Made by a program: the position numbers and the translations under genes
Notes under the pieces: generated by a model
The model's input: only the letters and a program-made list of their open reading frames with translations
The model's database searches: none
What the model was told of the DNA's origin: nothing
Source of the DNA: Acidimicrobiaceae bacterium
GTDB lineage: Bacteria > Actinomycetota > Acidimicrobiia > Acidimicrobiales > Ilumatobacteraceae
DNA: 60,602 bases
NCBI GenBank assembly: GCA_020637295.1
Contig: JACJWF010000016.1
Location: 1 to 60,602 of the forward strand
Direction: 5' to 3'
In this document: positions 24,202 to 32,272 of the stretch, piece after piece
How the letters are laid out: each line of letters opens with the position of its first letter
Numbering within the stretch: the stretch's first letter is position 1

Positions 24202-25181
24202 CCACCGACCTGCCCGTCGTCCGCGCACCCGACACCAACTTCCTGGGGCTGGCCGACTTCCCGTACGAGCCGCACTACCACGACCTCGACGGGTTGCGGA
24301 TGGCGTACCTCGACGAGGGGCCTGCGGACGCGCCCGTCGCCCTGCTGCTGCACGGCATGCCGACGTGGAGCTACCTCTACCGCTCCGTCATCCCGCCGCT
24401 GCTGGTGGCCGGCTACCGGTGCGTGGCCCCTGACCACATCGGCTTCGGCCGCAGCGACAAGGTCACCGACCCGGACTGGTACACGATCGCCCGCCACACG
24501 GCGAACCTGCAGCGTCTGATCGAGACGCTCGACCTGCGCAACATCACCATCTTCGTGCAGGACTGGGGCGGGCCCACCGGCCTGGCCCAGGTGGCCACCA
24601 TGCCGGAGCGTTTCAGCCGCCTGGTCATCATGAACACCTGGCTGCATCACGACGGCTACGAGTACTCGCCCGGCATCCAGAACTGGATCACCCAGAACCT
24701 GCCCGGCGGGCTGTTCCGCGAGCACGTCCCCACCGCGTTCAACTGGGGGACGTTGATGGTGGTGGGCACGGGCCGGGGGGCGCCGCAGGACGTGCTGGTC
24801 CCCCTGTTGCAGGGCGGCGAGGCCGTGCTGTCGGAGGAGGCCGAAGCCGTGCGCCGCGCCTACGACGCCCCGTTCGACGGGCTCGGCGAGGGAGCCGTTG
24901 CCGGGCCGCGGATGTTCCCGCTGAGCATCCCGTTCCACGACCACGTACGGGGCAATGGCGACGCCCATGCCCGCCACTTCGACGCCATCAACGCCACCCG
25001 CCTCCCGGTGCACTTCATCTGGGGTCTGGCCGACAACGTGTTCACCGGCGAGTGGGGCCGCCAGTGGCACGGCCTGATCCCCCACTCCACGTGGGATGCC
25101 TTCGACGACGCCGCCCACTTCCTGCAGGACACCCACGGCCCCCGCATCGCCGAGATCGTGCTGGCCTACGCGGCAGGCTGA
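24198..25181 (+). CDS. Haloalkane dehalogenase-like alpha/beta hydrolase
   Basis: The protein is 327 aa. The fold and motifs match subfamily I dehalogenases such as DhlA: oxyanion-hole motif HGMPTWSYLYR (52-62), nucleophile D122 in VQDWGG, adjacent halide-binding W123, acid D279 in GLADN and H307 in DDAAHFLQD. A second halide-binding Trp may be W163 or W183 in the cap. No signal peptide is visible. It would hydrolyse carbon-halogen bonds of small haloalkanes; the native substrate is unknown. GTG 24198 overlaps the preceding stop, so it is coupled to an exported protein, an unusual partner. Confidence 0.85.
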   Translation: MTTDLPVVRAPDTNFLGLADFPYEPHYHDLDGLRMAYLDEGPADAPVALLLHGMPTWSYLYRSVIPPLLVAGYRCVAPDHIGFGRSDKVTDPDWYTIARHTANLQRLIETLDLRNITIFVQDWGGPTGLAQVATMPERFSRLVIMNTWLHHDGYEYSPGIQNWITQNLPGGLFREHVPTAFNWGTLMVVGTGRGAPQDVLVPLLQGGEAVLSEEAEAVRRAYDAPFDGLGEGAVAGPRMFPLSIPFHDHVRGNGDAHARHFDAINATRLPVHFIWGLADNVFTGEWGRQWHGLIPHSTWDAFDDAAHFLQDTHGPRIAEIVLAYAAG

Positions 25182-25204
25182 CCCCGGCGCGCTGCGTCGT
25201 CGTC

Positions 25205-25215
25205 GGAATGATTCC
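25205..25215. promoter_or_regulatory. Putative Fur/Zur operator upstream of the regulator gene
   Basis: GGAATGATTCC is an inverted repeat (GGAAT-G-ATTCC). It lies just upstream of a possible -35 region for the Fur-family gene, whose -10 is TACGCT (25242-25247). A sequence with 9 of 11 identical bases (GGTATGGTTCC) overlaps the -10 of the znuA-like gene, suggesting one regulator controls both. Confidence 0.55.
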
Positions 25216-25254
25216 GATTCAAGACGGAAGGCGGGGGCCGGTACGCTGGCTGCC

Positions 25255-25698
25255 ATGCCCGCCGACCTGAGCGATCTCCACCGCCTGGTCGAGCGTCGCA
25301 TCCACGACGCCGATCTCGTGTACACCAAGGGTCGGCGCCAGCTCGTGGAACTGCTGGCGGACCTCAGCCGGCCGGCATCCATGCCCGAGCTCGTGGAGCA
25401 GCGGCCGAAGCTGACCCTCAGCTCGATCTACCGCAACATGACCGACCTCGAGGCCGCCGGTGTGGTCCAGAAGGTGCTGGGCACCGACGACCGCACCCGC
25501 TACGAACTGGCCGAGGACCTCATCGGCCATCACCACCACAGCATCTGCAGCACGTGCGGCGCGGTGGACGACTTCGTCATCCCGGAGCGCCTGGAGCGAG
25601 CGCTCGAGGCCGGGTTGGCCGACGCCGTGGCCGCTTCCGGCTTCCGCCCGGCCGGGCACCGGCTGGACGTCATCGGCACCTGCGCCAACTGCGCCTGA
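25255..25698 (+). CDS. zur: Fur-family metalloregulator, probably Zur
   Basis: The protein is 147 aa. An N-terminal winged helix (about 15-80; TLSSIYRNMTDLEAAGVVQKV is the recognition region) is followed by a dimerisation domain with HHHHSICSTCGAVDDF (His cluster and CxxC) and a C-terminal TCANCA, the two CxxC pairs of the structural zinc site. ATG 25255 follows TACGCT by 7 nt, so it is probably leaderless. It converges on a znuABC-type transporter, and near-identical inverted repeats precede both transcription units. I infer zinc-dependent repression of the transporter; manganese or iron cannot be excluded. Confidence 0.82.
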   Translation: MPADLSDLHRLVERRIHDADLVYTKGRRQLVELLADLSRPASMPELVEQRPKLTLSSIYRNMTDLEAAGVVQKVLGTDDRTRYELAEDLIGHHHHSICSTCGAVDDFVIPERLERALEAGLADAVAASGFRPAGHRLDVIGTCANCA

Positions 25699-25707
25699 CG
25701 GCCCGGC

Positions 25708-26517
25708 TCAGGCGTGGCCGTGGCGGTCGTGCATGCCGTGCTCGTCGTGGGCATGCGCGTCCTCCGGCACGATCAGGTCGGTGTGGTCGCCGTGCGGGAT
25801 GGCGAGCAGGGCGATGCCGAATGCGTGCGCCAGTTGCTCCTGGGTGAGCACGTCGCGCGGTGCGCCGGCGGCGATCACCCGCCCGGCGAGCAGCACCACG
25901 CAATCGGCCCGGGCGGCATCGCGCACATCGTGGGTGGCGACCGCCACCGACGCGCCACGGTCCAGTTCCTCGCGGATGAGTTGGGCGTAACGCTCGTTGG
26001 CCCCTGCGTCGAGGCCGGCCGTGGGCTCGTCGAGGAGCAGGAGGTCCGCCTCGCTGGCCAGCACGTGGGCGAGATGCACCCGCCGCTGCTGACCACCCGA
26101 CAGGGCGCGCAGGGGCTTGGTGGCGAGCCGCCCGATCTCCAAGCGCTCCAGGCTGGCCTCGACGGCTGCATGGTCGGCACGGGTGAGACGGCCGAGCAGA
26201 CCCCGCCGCCGGTAGCGGGCCATCAGCACCACATCGCGGACCTGCATCGGCAGCAGCCCCTCGGCCGCGGCGTGGAACTGGCCGAGGTAGGCCACGCGGT
26301 TGGGTGCTGCGCCCGGCACGTCGCCGAAGACCTTCATCTCGCCGGAGATCGGCTCCAGCAGGCCGGCGATCGTCTTCAGCAACGTGGACTTGCCCGACCC
26401 GTTGACACCCACCAGCGACAGCGCCTGGCCGGGCAGCAGGGTGAGGTCGATGTGCTCCACCACCGGCCGGCCGGAGTAGCCGACCGCAAGATCGCTGGTT
26501 GCCAGGACGGGCGTCAT
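25708..26517 (-). CDS. znuC: Metal ABC transporter ATP-binding protein (ZnuC-like)
   Basis: The protein is 269 aa with Walker A GVNGSGKST, Q-loop YLGQF, ABC signature LSGGQQRR, Walker B LLLLDEPTAGLD and switch His in ATHD. The C-terminal 30 residues are His-rich (HGDHTDLIVPEDAHAHDEHGMHDRHGHA) and could bind or buffer zinc in the cytoplasm. The start ATG 26517 is 4 nt from the stop of the permease gene, so the two are co-transcribed. It energises uptake through the ZnuB-like permease. Confidence 0.9.
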   Translation of the reverse strand: MTPVLATSDLAVGYSGRPVVEHIDLTLLPGQALSLVGVNGSGKSTLLKTIAGLLEPISGEMKVFGDVPGAAPNRVAYLGQFHAAAEGLLPMQVRDVVLMARYRRRGLLGRLTRADHAAVEASLERLEIGRLATKPLRALSGGQQRRVHLAHVLASEADLLLLDEPTAGLDAGANERYAQLIREELDRGASVAVATHDVRDAARADCVVLLAGRVIAAGAPRDVLTQEQLAHAFGIALLAIPHGDHTDLIVPEDAHAHDEHGMHDRHGHA

Positions 26518-26521
26518 CGCC

Positions 26522-27379
26522 TCACCCGACCGGTGCGACGCTGCCCGTGCGCCGCTGCGCCAGCGACTCGCGCACGGCCTGGATCGTGAACACGACGAAG
26601 AACAGCGCGACCGCCACCACCACGACGCTGGCCCCCGCGGCAAGGTCGAAGTGGTAACTGATCAGCAGGCCGGCCCACACCGACAGCGAACCGAAGAGCG
26701 CGCCCCAGGCCATCATCGCCCACACCCGTCGAGCGATGAGTGCGCCGGTGCCGGCGGGCGCCAGCAGCATGCCGAACACCAGGAGCGTGCCCACCGTCTG
26801 GAAGGACATGACGACGCACACGGTGACCATCAGGAGCAGCAGCGTCTCGAACCGGCGGGAGGGCCAGCCGGCGATGTCCGCTTGCTCCGGGTCGAAGGAG
26901 AGCATCAGCAGTGGGCGGGCGAACACGCGGGCGAACACGCCGACGACGACCAGCGCGATCGCCTGCTGGACGATGTCGCTGCGGGACACACCGAGGATCT
27001 CGCCGAAGAGGATGCCGACGATGTCGCCGGTGAACGACGTGGATCGGGAGACCATCATTACGCCCAGCCCCAGCATGCCGACGAACAGCAGCCCGATGGC
27101 CGTGTCGCTGCTGAGCCGCGACTTGCGGGTGACCAGGTTGACGCCGCCGATCATCAGCCCGGCCCCGACGGCGGCACCGAGAACACCGGGGGCCCCGAGC
27201 AGGAGGGCACCGGCAACGCCGGGGAGCACGCCGTGGGCCAGCGCGTCGCCCAGGAAGGCGAGGCCGCGCAGGACCACGAACGTGCCGGCGATCGAACACG
27301 ACACCGCCACCAGGATGCCCGCGATCAACGACCGGGTCATGAACGGGTTGTTGAGGAACGGCGAGATCAAGGACCTCAC
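26522..27379 (-). CDS. znuB: Metal ABC transporter permease (ZnuB-like)
   Basis: The protein is 285 aa with eight or nine hydrophobic helices. ABC-3 family landmarks include FMTRSLIAGILVAVSCSIAGTFVVLRGLAFLGDALAHGVLPG near the N-terminus and FQTVGTLLVFGMLLAPAGTGALIARR near residue 200. The start is taken as GTG 27379 from family alignment; a TTG nine bases further in is an alternative because TAGCGT lies 7 nt before it. It is 27 nt downstream of the binding-protein gene and forms a znuA-znuB-znuC operon. Confidence 0.88.
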   Translation of the reverse strand: MRSLISPFLNNPFMTRSLIAGILVAVSCSIAGTFVVLRGLAFLGDALAHGVLPGVAGALLLGAPGVLGAAVGAGLMIGGVNLVTRKSRLSSDTAIGLLFVGMLGLGVMMVSRSTSFTGDIVGILFGEILGVSRSDIVQQAIALVVVGVFARVFARPLLMLSFDPEQADIAGWPSRRFETLLLLMVTVCVVMSFQTVGTLLVFGMLLAPAGTGALIARRVWAMMAWGALFGSLSVWAGLLISYHFDLAAGASVVVVAVALFFVVFTIQAVRESLAQRRTGSVAPVG

Positions 27380-27406
27380 GCTAGCGACCTCGCCACTGTT
27401 CGCAGG

Positions 27407-28324
27407 CTAGGCGAGGGCACCGGTGACGGCTGCCGCAATCGCGAGCATGAACGAGCGGTAGGTGCCGTCGTCGGGCAGGTTGTGGGTCGACAACTCCACC
27501 ACCTTCGTGCCGGTGTCGGCGGCCACCGCCTCGACTGTGGCCGCCGACGTGCCGATCTCGGCGAAGATCGCCGGCACATCCGCATCGCGGATCTTGGCTT
27601 CCAGATCGGCCAACTCGCCCGCGGACGCCTCCGCTTGCGAGGTGACCGCCGGGATGATGGCACCGATCAGCCGGAACCCGTAGCGCTCGGCGAAGTAGCC
27701 CATGGACTCGTGCCCGGTCACCAACTTGCGCTGGTTCGCCGGGATCGTGTTCACCATCGTCTCGATCTCGCCGTTCAACTCGTCGAGGCCGCTCGACACC
27801 CGTGCCGCGCCGGCGGACACGTCCACGCCGGCCGCCTTCATCTCGGCCGCGAAGGGCTCGATCCACTGCTGCATGGTGAGGGGATCCATCCACAAGTGGG
27901 GATCGTCCGCGCCCGGCGCCTGATCCGGATCCTCGGCGTCCGCTCCCTCGCCGGCCTTCACCTTCCGCACCGTGATGTGGTCCGACACGGTGAACACGCG
28001 GACACCGTTCGACCGCGCTTCGGAGAGCGGGTCCTGCAAGTTCCCTTCGAGACCCAGCCCGTTCTCCACCAGCACGTCGGCGTTCAGCATCGCCTCGACG
28101 TCCTTCGCCGACGGGCTCCATTCGTGCGGATCGGCGCCGTTGGGCATCAGCACCACCACGTCAGCGCTGTCGCCGACGATGTCGCGAACGACGGCGCCGA
28201 GCACGGAGTAGGTGACCACGACCGTGGGCCCGCCCGTGTGCTCACCTCCGCTGTCGTCGCTGCACCCGGCAGCGACGGAGACGAGGGCGAGCGAGAGTGC
28301 AGCGGCGGCGAGTCGACGAATCAC
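27407..28324 (-). CDS. znuA: Metal-binding lipoprotein of the ABC transporter (ZnuA-like)
   Basis: The protein is 305 aa from GTG 28324. The lipoprotein signal MIRRLAAAALSLALVSVAAGC is complete, with the lipobox Cys at residue 21. Metal ligands of cluster A-I proteins are visible: His in DPHEWSP, His in DDPHLWMDP, His in TGHESMGYFAERYGF and an acidic ligand near STHNLPDDG. The usual His-rich loop is replaced by an acidic one (GEGADAEDPDQAPGADD). Alternative starts are ATG 28336 and an in-frame GTG near 28360. I prefer 28324 because TATGGT ends 7 nt before it and the signal peptide is then canonical. Zinc is favoured over manganese from context. Confidence 0.88.
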   Translation of the reverse strand: MIRRLAAAALSLALVSVAAGCSDDSGGEHTGGPTVVVTYSVLGAVVRDIVGDSADVVVLMPNGADPHEWSPSAKDVEAMLNADVLVENGLGLEGNLQDPLSEARSNGVRVFTVSDHITVRKVKAGEGADAEDPDQAPGADDPHLWMDPLTMQQWIEPFAAEMKAAGVDVSAGAARVSSGLDELNGEIETMVNTIPANQRKLVTGHESMGYFAERYGFRLIGAIIPAVTSQAEASAGELADLEAKIRDADVPAIFAEIGTSAATVEAVAADTGTKVVELSTHNLPDDGTYRSFMLAIAAAVTGALA

Positions 28325-28328
28325 AATA

Positions 28329-28339
28329 GGAACCATACC
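28329..28339. promoter_or_regulatory. Putative Zur operator overlapping the znuA promoter
   Basis: On the minus strand GGTATGGTTCC contains the leaderless -10 TATGGT of znuA and matches GGAATGATTCC, upstream of the Fur-family gene, at 9 of 11 positions. Flanking bases extend a partial symmetry (TAGG...CCTA). A repressor bound here would block the -10 directly. Confidence 0.55.
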
Positions 28340-28405
28340 TACTCTTGTCGGCGATCTCAACTCCCGCCCAAGTGGCGGCGACGGGCGCGCCGCGCCCGGG
28401 TGAGG

Positions 28406-29368
28406 TCAGGGCTGGCCGCCGGGGGGCGCCCCGCCAGGACCACCGCCGGACGGGGCGTCGACGACTGCCTGCGTGGTGGCGCTGACCGCCGCGACGAGGA
28501 ACACGCCGAGGTCCTCCCCAACCATGCCGGACACGGTGCCCAGTTCGTGCACGCCACCGTCGTCACCGAACACATTGTCCGTCGCCAGGCTGACCTGGGA
28601 GAAGTTGGCGACACTGGCCTCGTAGCCCTCCATGTTCTCGAACACCTGGCTGCACACATCGGCCGGCATGGCGATCTGCGAGGTGGCGATCTTGTTGGCC
28701 ACGTCGGTGGCATCCGCCAGCGTGGGGTAGACCTCGAAGTGGATGTGGGGCCAGCGCCCCGAGTAGCACGCCGGGAAGATGCTCTGGAATGTGACCGTGC
28801 CGTTGGCGTCGCACTCCTGCACCCCGCGCAGGTAGTTCTGCTCGGTGAACCCGTCGGAGTACAGCGAGTACCCGCCTTCGCGGTTGCAGTGCCAGGCGTA
28901 CACCGCCGCGCCCGCGTAGGGCACCCCGCCGCTGTCCGCATCGAGGATCTGGAAGGTGATCGACATCGGGACCCCTTCGGCCGTGCCGCTGTACTGCCCG
29001 AAGCTGGTGGTGATGTCGGAGCGGACCACCCCGGACTGCGACAGGACGTCGGGCCCGTTCGAGCCGTCACCCGGGTAGGGCCCAGCCGTCTCCTCGGGGA
29101 TGACGTCGACCGCAGACGCCGCAGCGCCGGTGGACCCGGTGGAGGTCTCCGTGGCGGCCGTGGTGGTGGCCCCGGAACCGGACGACGAGGTGCCGTCGTC
29201 GTTCCCGCACGCGGCCAGCGCGATCGACGCGGCCATGCCACCGAACAGGCCGAACGCCCGCCGGCGGGAGAACAGGGTCCCGAGGTCGAACTGCAGGCCC
29301 TGGTCGTAGGCAGGCTCGTCCGGCCTGGGCAGGGGCCGCCCTTCGAAGGTTGGTGAGAGTTCGGACAT
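28406..29368 (-). CDS. Exported intradiol ring-cleavage dioxygenase-like protein
   Basis: The protein is 320 aa. After 33 polar residues a Tat-type motif SRRRAFG precedes a hydrophobic stretch ending in a lipobox (ASIALAAC), then a Ser/Thr/Gly-rich linker, then the dioxygenase domain (from about 90). The ferric-iron ligands expected for the family are present: Tyr in REGGYSLYS, Tyr in PACYSGRW, and the two His of WPHIHFEVYP. An export signal is unusual for enzymes that cleave catechols, though secreted intradiol homologues exist in actinobacteria. The C-terminus is Gly/Pro-rich. The substrate may be an extracellular aromatic compound; this is inference. Confidence 0.85.
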   Translation of the reverse strand: MSELSPTFEGRPLPRPDEPAYDQGLQFDLGTLFSRRRAFGLFGGMAASIALAACGNDDGTSSSGSGATTTAATETSTGSTGAAASAVDVIPEETAGPYPGDGSNGPDVLSQSGVVRSDITTSFGQYSGTAEGVPMSITFQILDADSGGVPYAGAAVYAWHCNREGGYSLYSDGFTEQNYLRGVQECDANGTVTFQSIFPACYSGRWPHIHFEVYPTLADATDVANKIATSQIAMPADVCSQVFENMEGYEASVANFSQVSLATDNVFGDDGGVHELGTVSGMVGEDLGVFLVAAVSATTQAVVDAPSGGGPGGAPPGGQP

Positions 29369-29495
29369 CGGGGTCTCCTCGTCGGCTGGCTGGCCGTGCG
29401 GCCGGTTGCTGGCGCCAACCTACGGGGGCGGCCTCAGAGAAGGCATGGCGTCGCCTGGGAGTCTCCTGTGTGCCCGTCCCGTCACCACCCGTGGG

Positions 29496-29521
29496 CACGG
29501 CGGTTCAGCTGAACCGCCGTG
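29496..29521. promoter_or_regulatory. Perfect 26-bp palindrome in a divergent intergenic region
   Basis: CACGGCGGTTCAG (29496-29508) is followed immediately by its exact complement CTGAACCGCCGTG (29509-29521), with no spacer. It lies in the 216-bp gap between the dioxygenase (start 29368) and OGG-fold protein (start 29585), 64 bp before the latter. The rest of this gap shows nothing I can assign. An operator for a dimeric repressor is the simplest reading. Confidence 0.55.
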
Positions 29522-29584
29522 GTACCCGGCCGCCCCGCAGATCCATGTCACACCCCGTCGGCAGAATGCGTTCAGAGGTGAGTG

Positions 29585-30517
29585 ATGCCCATCGAGATGC
29601 CGATCGTGATGACCGAGGACGGCCAGTACGGCCTGCGGCCGGAGCGGATCAGCTGCTTCCGGTTCACCACCACCGTCGAGGGGCGCGTGCTGTTGCACGC
29701 ACTGGTCGGGCAGCTCACAGTGCTGGTCGGTGAGTTCCCCCGGCGCGCCGCGGCCGAGCGCGCCGCACGACTGCTGATCGGTGAACCACTCGACGAACCG
29801 GAGGGCGAGATGAACCACGACGCCACGCTGGGCATCCGGCTGACCGATCTGTGCCGGGCCCAGGAGCAGAGCCCCGTTCGGGTGAACCCCGAGACCTGGG
29901 CGAGGTACCCGGCCATCGCCGGGCTCGGCGCGATCCCTCAGGAGATCCGCCGCACCGACCTTGCCGAGCGGGCCGGTCGCATCAGTTGGGATGCGCCCCA
30001 CCACGACGAGGTGGCCCGGTTGTTCGTGCTCACGATGGCCTGGGGCTCGGGTGTCACCAACGGGCGAGGGCCCCGCTACACGGGCGCGGCCCTTGCCGCA
30101 GGCGCTTCCACCATCGACACGCTCGTCCACACCCGAGCCCTCATCGCCGAGGGCGACGTGGCCGGCGCGTACCGCCTCCATCGCCGGCTCCCCGGCGTCG
30201 GGCCGTCGTTCCACACCAAGTGGATGTGGGTGGTGGGCACCACGACGCCGCTCACCGGCCCGCGCCCGCTCATCCTGGACTCGCTGGTCTGGCAGAGCCT
30301 CGGGGCGGATGGCATCCACTGGGACAGCGTGATGGCGGCGGGGGGCAGCCGCGACTGGGGCGACCGGTACGTCGCCTACCTGCACGCTGCCGAGGCGTGG
30401 GCGGATGCCGCGTCCATCGGCACCGACGGGGGCCGCTACACGGCGGAGGATGTGGAGTTCACCCTGTTCGAGTGGGCACGGGAGGGGTCGCGACCGACGT
30501 TCACCACAGCTGGGTGA
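29585..30517 (+). CDS. OGG-fold (HhH-GPD-like) protein, possible DNA glycosylase
   Basis: The protein is 310 aa. The N-terminal 90 residues are unassigned. The region from about 130 resembles the 8-oxoguanine-glycosylase fold: FVLTMAWGSGVTNGRG, then LPGVGPSFHTKWMWVVG (helix-hairpin-helix with a possible catalytic Lys) and GPRPLILDSLVWQSL (possible catalytic Asp). This matches a group of actinobacterial proteins described as OGG-like. ATG 29585 has GAGGTGAG just upstream; GTG 29582 is also possible. It stands alone, transcribed divergently from the dioxygenase. DNA repair of oxidised bases is plausible but unproven. Confidence 0.6.
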   Translation: MPIEMPIVMTEDGQYGLRPERISCFRFTTTVEGRVLLHALVGQLTVLVGEFPRRAAAERAARLLIGEPLDEPEGEMNHDATLGIRLTDLCRAQEQSPVRVNPETWARYPAIAGLGAIPQEIRRTDLAERAGRISWDAPHHDEVARLFVLTMAWGSGVTNGRGPRYTGAALAAGASTIDTLVHTRALIAEGDVAGAYRLHRRLPGVGPSFHTKWMWVVGTTTPLTGPRPLILDSLVWQSLGADGIHWDSVMAAGGSRDWGDRYVAYLHAAEAWADAASIGTDGGRYTAEDVEFTLFEWAREGSRPTFTTAG

Positions 30518-30541
30518 GCACAGCGGTTCGGTTGCAGTGCG

Positions 30542-31555
30542 TCAGGCGAACTCGCCCACCAGGGTGCTGAGGGCAGCGATCGACGGCAGGGTCACCTCGC
30601 CGGGGGCGTCGCGTGAGCCGGGGATGATGCGCACGAAGTCGATGCCCAGGTCGCCGATCTGGCGCAGCCGGGTGCGGGCTTCGTCCAGCGGCCCGGCGAT
30701 GCCGAACCGGTGGATGAACTCCGGCGTCAACGCCTGGGCGTGGGACCCGGCGGCCGCGCCGTGGTGCGTCATGTCGTAGCCCGTCCGCATGGACTCGGCG
30801 GCCTGCTGCACAGCGGCCGGCAACTCGTCGATCTTCATCCCCGGGAACCCGGAGAAGTGGGCGAAGCTGGCCACCCCACCGCGCACCGCCTCGCGGGCCA
30901 CCGCCGGGTCGTCGTTGACCACGCAGTTGACGTAGGCGCCGAGGCGCAGGTCGGCCGGGTTGCGCCCTGCTGCCTGCGCACCGGCTCGGGCGCGAGCCAC
31001 GCACTCCTCCAGCCGCTCGATGTCGGCACCGACGGCAAAGCAGATCCGGTCGGCGACGCAAGCCGCCATCTCGATCACCTTCGGGCCCGTGGCAGAGACC
31101 TCGATCGGCACCCGCTGGACGTCGAGATCGTCGAGCCACTCGATCCGGCTCGGCGACCCGTCACGGTCGACGGTCTCGCCGTCCAGGTAGGCACGGAGCC
31201 GCTGCAGGTACAGCTCGAAGTCGGCGGGCGAGGCCGGCCGGCGGCCGATCTTGGCCATGGAGGAGTCACCTCGCCCGATCCCCAGCACCACCCGGCCGCC
31301 GCTGGCCACCTGCACGCCGAGCGCAGCCGACGCGGTGACCGCCGGGTCGCGGCTGACCGGGTTGGTCACGCCGGTGCCGAGTTCGATGCTGGTAGTGGCG
31401 CCAGCAGCCAGCATCAGCTGGCTCCACGTCTCGGGCGCCAGGTTCTGGGTGTCGGCCAGCACGAGGCTGCGGAAGCCGAGGCCCTCGATCCGCTGAGCGA
31501 GCATGGCGGTGTTGGTGGGGTGGGGGAAGAACAGCAGTCCGATGTCCATCGTCAT
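30542..31555 (-). CDS. LLM-class (luciferase-like) oxidoreductase, probably F420-dependent
   Basis: The protein is 337 aa with a TIM-barrel pattern of the bacterial luciferase family: MDIGLLFFPHPTNTAMLAQRIEGLGFRSLVLADTQ, ELGTGVTNPVSRDP, and GRVVLGIGRGDSSMAKIGRRP, which is the cofactor-phosphate region. Mycobacterial and acidimicrobial relatives use F420 rather than FMN. The start is ATG 31555 (GAGGAC upstream); ATG 31549 is possible. It lies 60 bp downstream of a TetR gene in the same direction and may share its transcript and control. The substrate is unknown. Confidence 0.88.
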   Translation of the reverse strand: MTMDIGLLFFPHPTNTAMLAQRIEGLGFRSLVLADTQNLAPETWSQLMLAAGATTSIELGTGVTNPVSRDPAVTASAALGVQVASGGRVVLGIGRGDSSMAKIGRRPASPADFELYLQRLRAYLDGETVDRDGSPSRIEWLDDLDVQRVPIEVSATGPKVIEMAACVADRICFAVGADIERLEECVARARAGAQAAGRNPADLRLGAYVNCVVNDDPAVAREAVRGGVASFAHFSGFPGMKIDELPAAVQQAAESMRTGYDMTHHGAAAGSHAQALTPEFIHRFGIAGPLDEARTRLRQIGDLGIDFVRIIPGSRDAPGEVTLPSIAALSTLVGEFA

Positions 31556-31615
31556 GTCCTCATTTCTGGTCGATCGAGCGGTGCGGGTGCGGTTTCGGTG
31601 GTGACGTGCCGCGGG

Positions 31616-32260
31616 TCAGGACGCCAAGCGCTGCCGCTCCACGGCGCGGAAGGCATGGTCGAGGCGGCGGCGGCCCTCGGCGGTGAGGCAGGGGTCGAGG
31701 ATGGCCCGGTGGTGCTCGATGCCACGGGCGCAGTGCGACCAGGTGATGTCGCCGACCTCTTCGAACTCGTCGAGGTGGTCGAGCCAGTACCTGCTGACGA
31801 CCCACAGCGAGCGGGCCAGCACGGTGAGATCGACATCGAGGCTGGCACGCAGCAGGCCCTCCTCGCCGAACCGGGCGATCAACCCTTCCAGCCGCCGGAG
31901 GTCGGCCACCAACTCCGGCGGCGCGCCAGGCGGGATCTCCATGCCCACGAACTGGGCCCGGTCGCGCAGCAGGAAGCGGCAGCGCCACACGATCTCCATG
32001 GAGGAGGTGACGTGCTGCACGTAGTCCGCGCACACGTCGGCGGTGCTGCCCGCGGCCTCCCGCGCTCGGAGCACCGCAGTGACGTCGTCGCGCACAGCGA
32101 CGACCAGGTCCAGCTTCGCCGGGAAGTGGTAGGTGAGGTTGCCCTGGCGGATTCCAGCGGCCGCAGCGATGGCGGCCAGCGACGTGGCGGCGTAGCCGTG
32201 GCGGTTGAACAGCTCGAGCGCCGTGTCCAGGATCCGTTGGCGTGTGGGGGTTGCGGTCAT
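31616..32260 (-). CDS. TetR-family transcriptional regulator
   Basis: The protein is 214 aa. The N-terminal helix-turn-helix domain reads TRQRILDTALELFNRHGYAATSLAAIAAAAGIRQGNLTYHFPAKLDLV, a full TetR signature. The C-terminal half is helical and ligand-binding. The start is ATG 32260 (GTG 32263 directly precedes it). It diverges from a GMC oxidoreductase across two tandem palindromes, so it probably represses both its own gene and the oxidoreductase in the absence of a ligand. The LLM oxidoreductase downstream may belong to the same response. Confidence 0.9.
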   Translation of the reverse strand: MTATPTRQRILDTALELFNRHGYAATSLAAIAAAAGIRQGNLTYHFPAKLDLVVAVRDDVTAVLRAREAAGSTADVCADYVQHVTSSMEIVWRCRFLLRDRAQFVGMEIPPGAPPELVADLRRLEGLIARFGEEGLLRASLDVDLTVLARSLWVVSRYWLDHLDEFEEVGDITWSHCARGIEHHRAILDPCLTAEGRRRLDHAFRAVERQRLAS

Positions 32261-32272
32261 CACTGCTCTCGA

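Noticed and set aside
27364..27375. Single AGATCAA at the start of znuB as another glycan operator
   Set aside because: There is no second box 11 bp away and the gene belongs to metal transport.
26651..29356. Plus-strand open frame of about 900 codons opposite znuB and znuA
   Set aside because: Low-complexity His/Gly/Arg-rich shadow of well-identified minus-strand genes.
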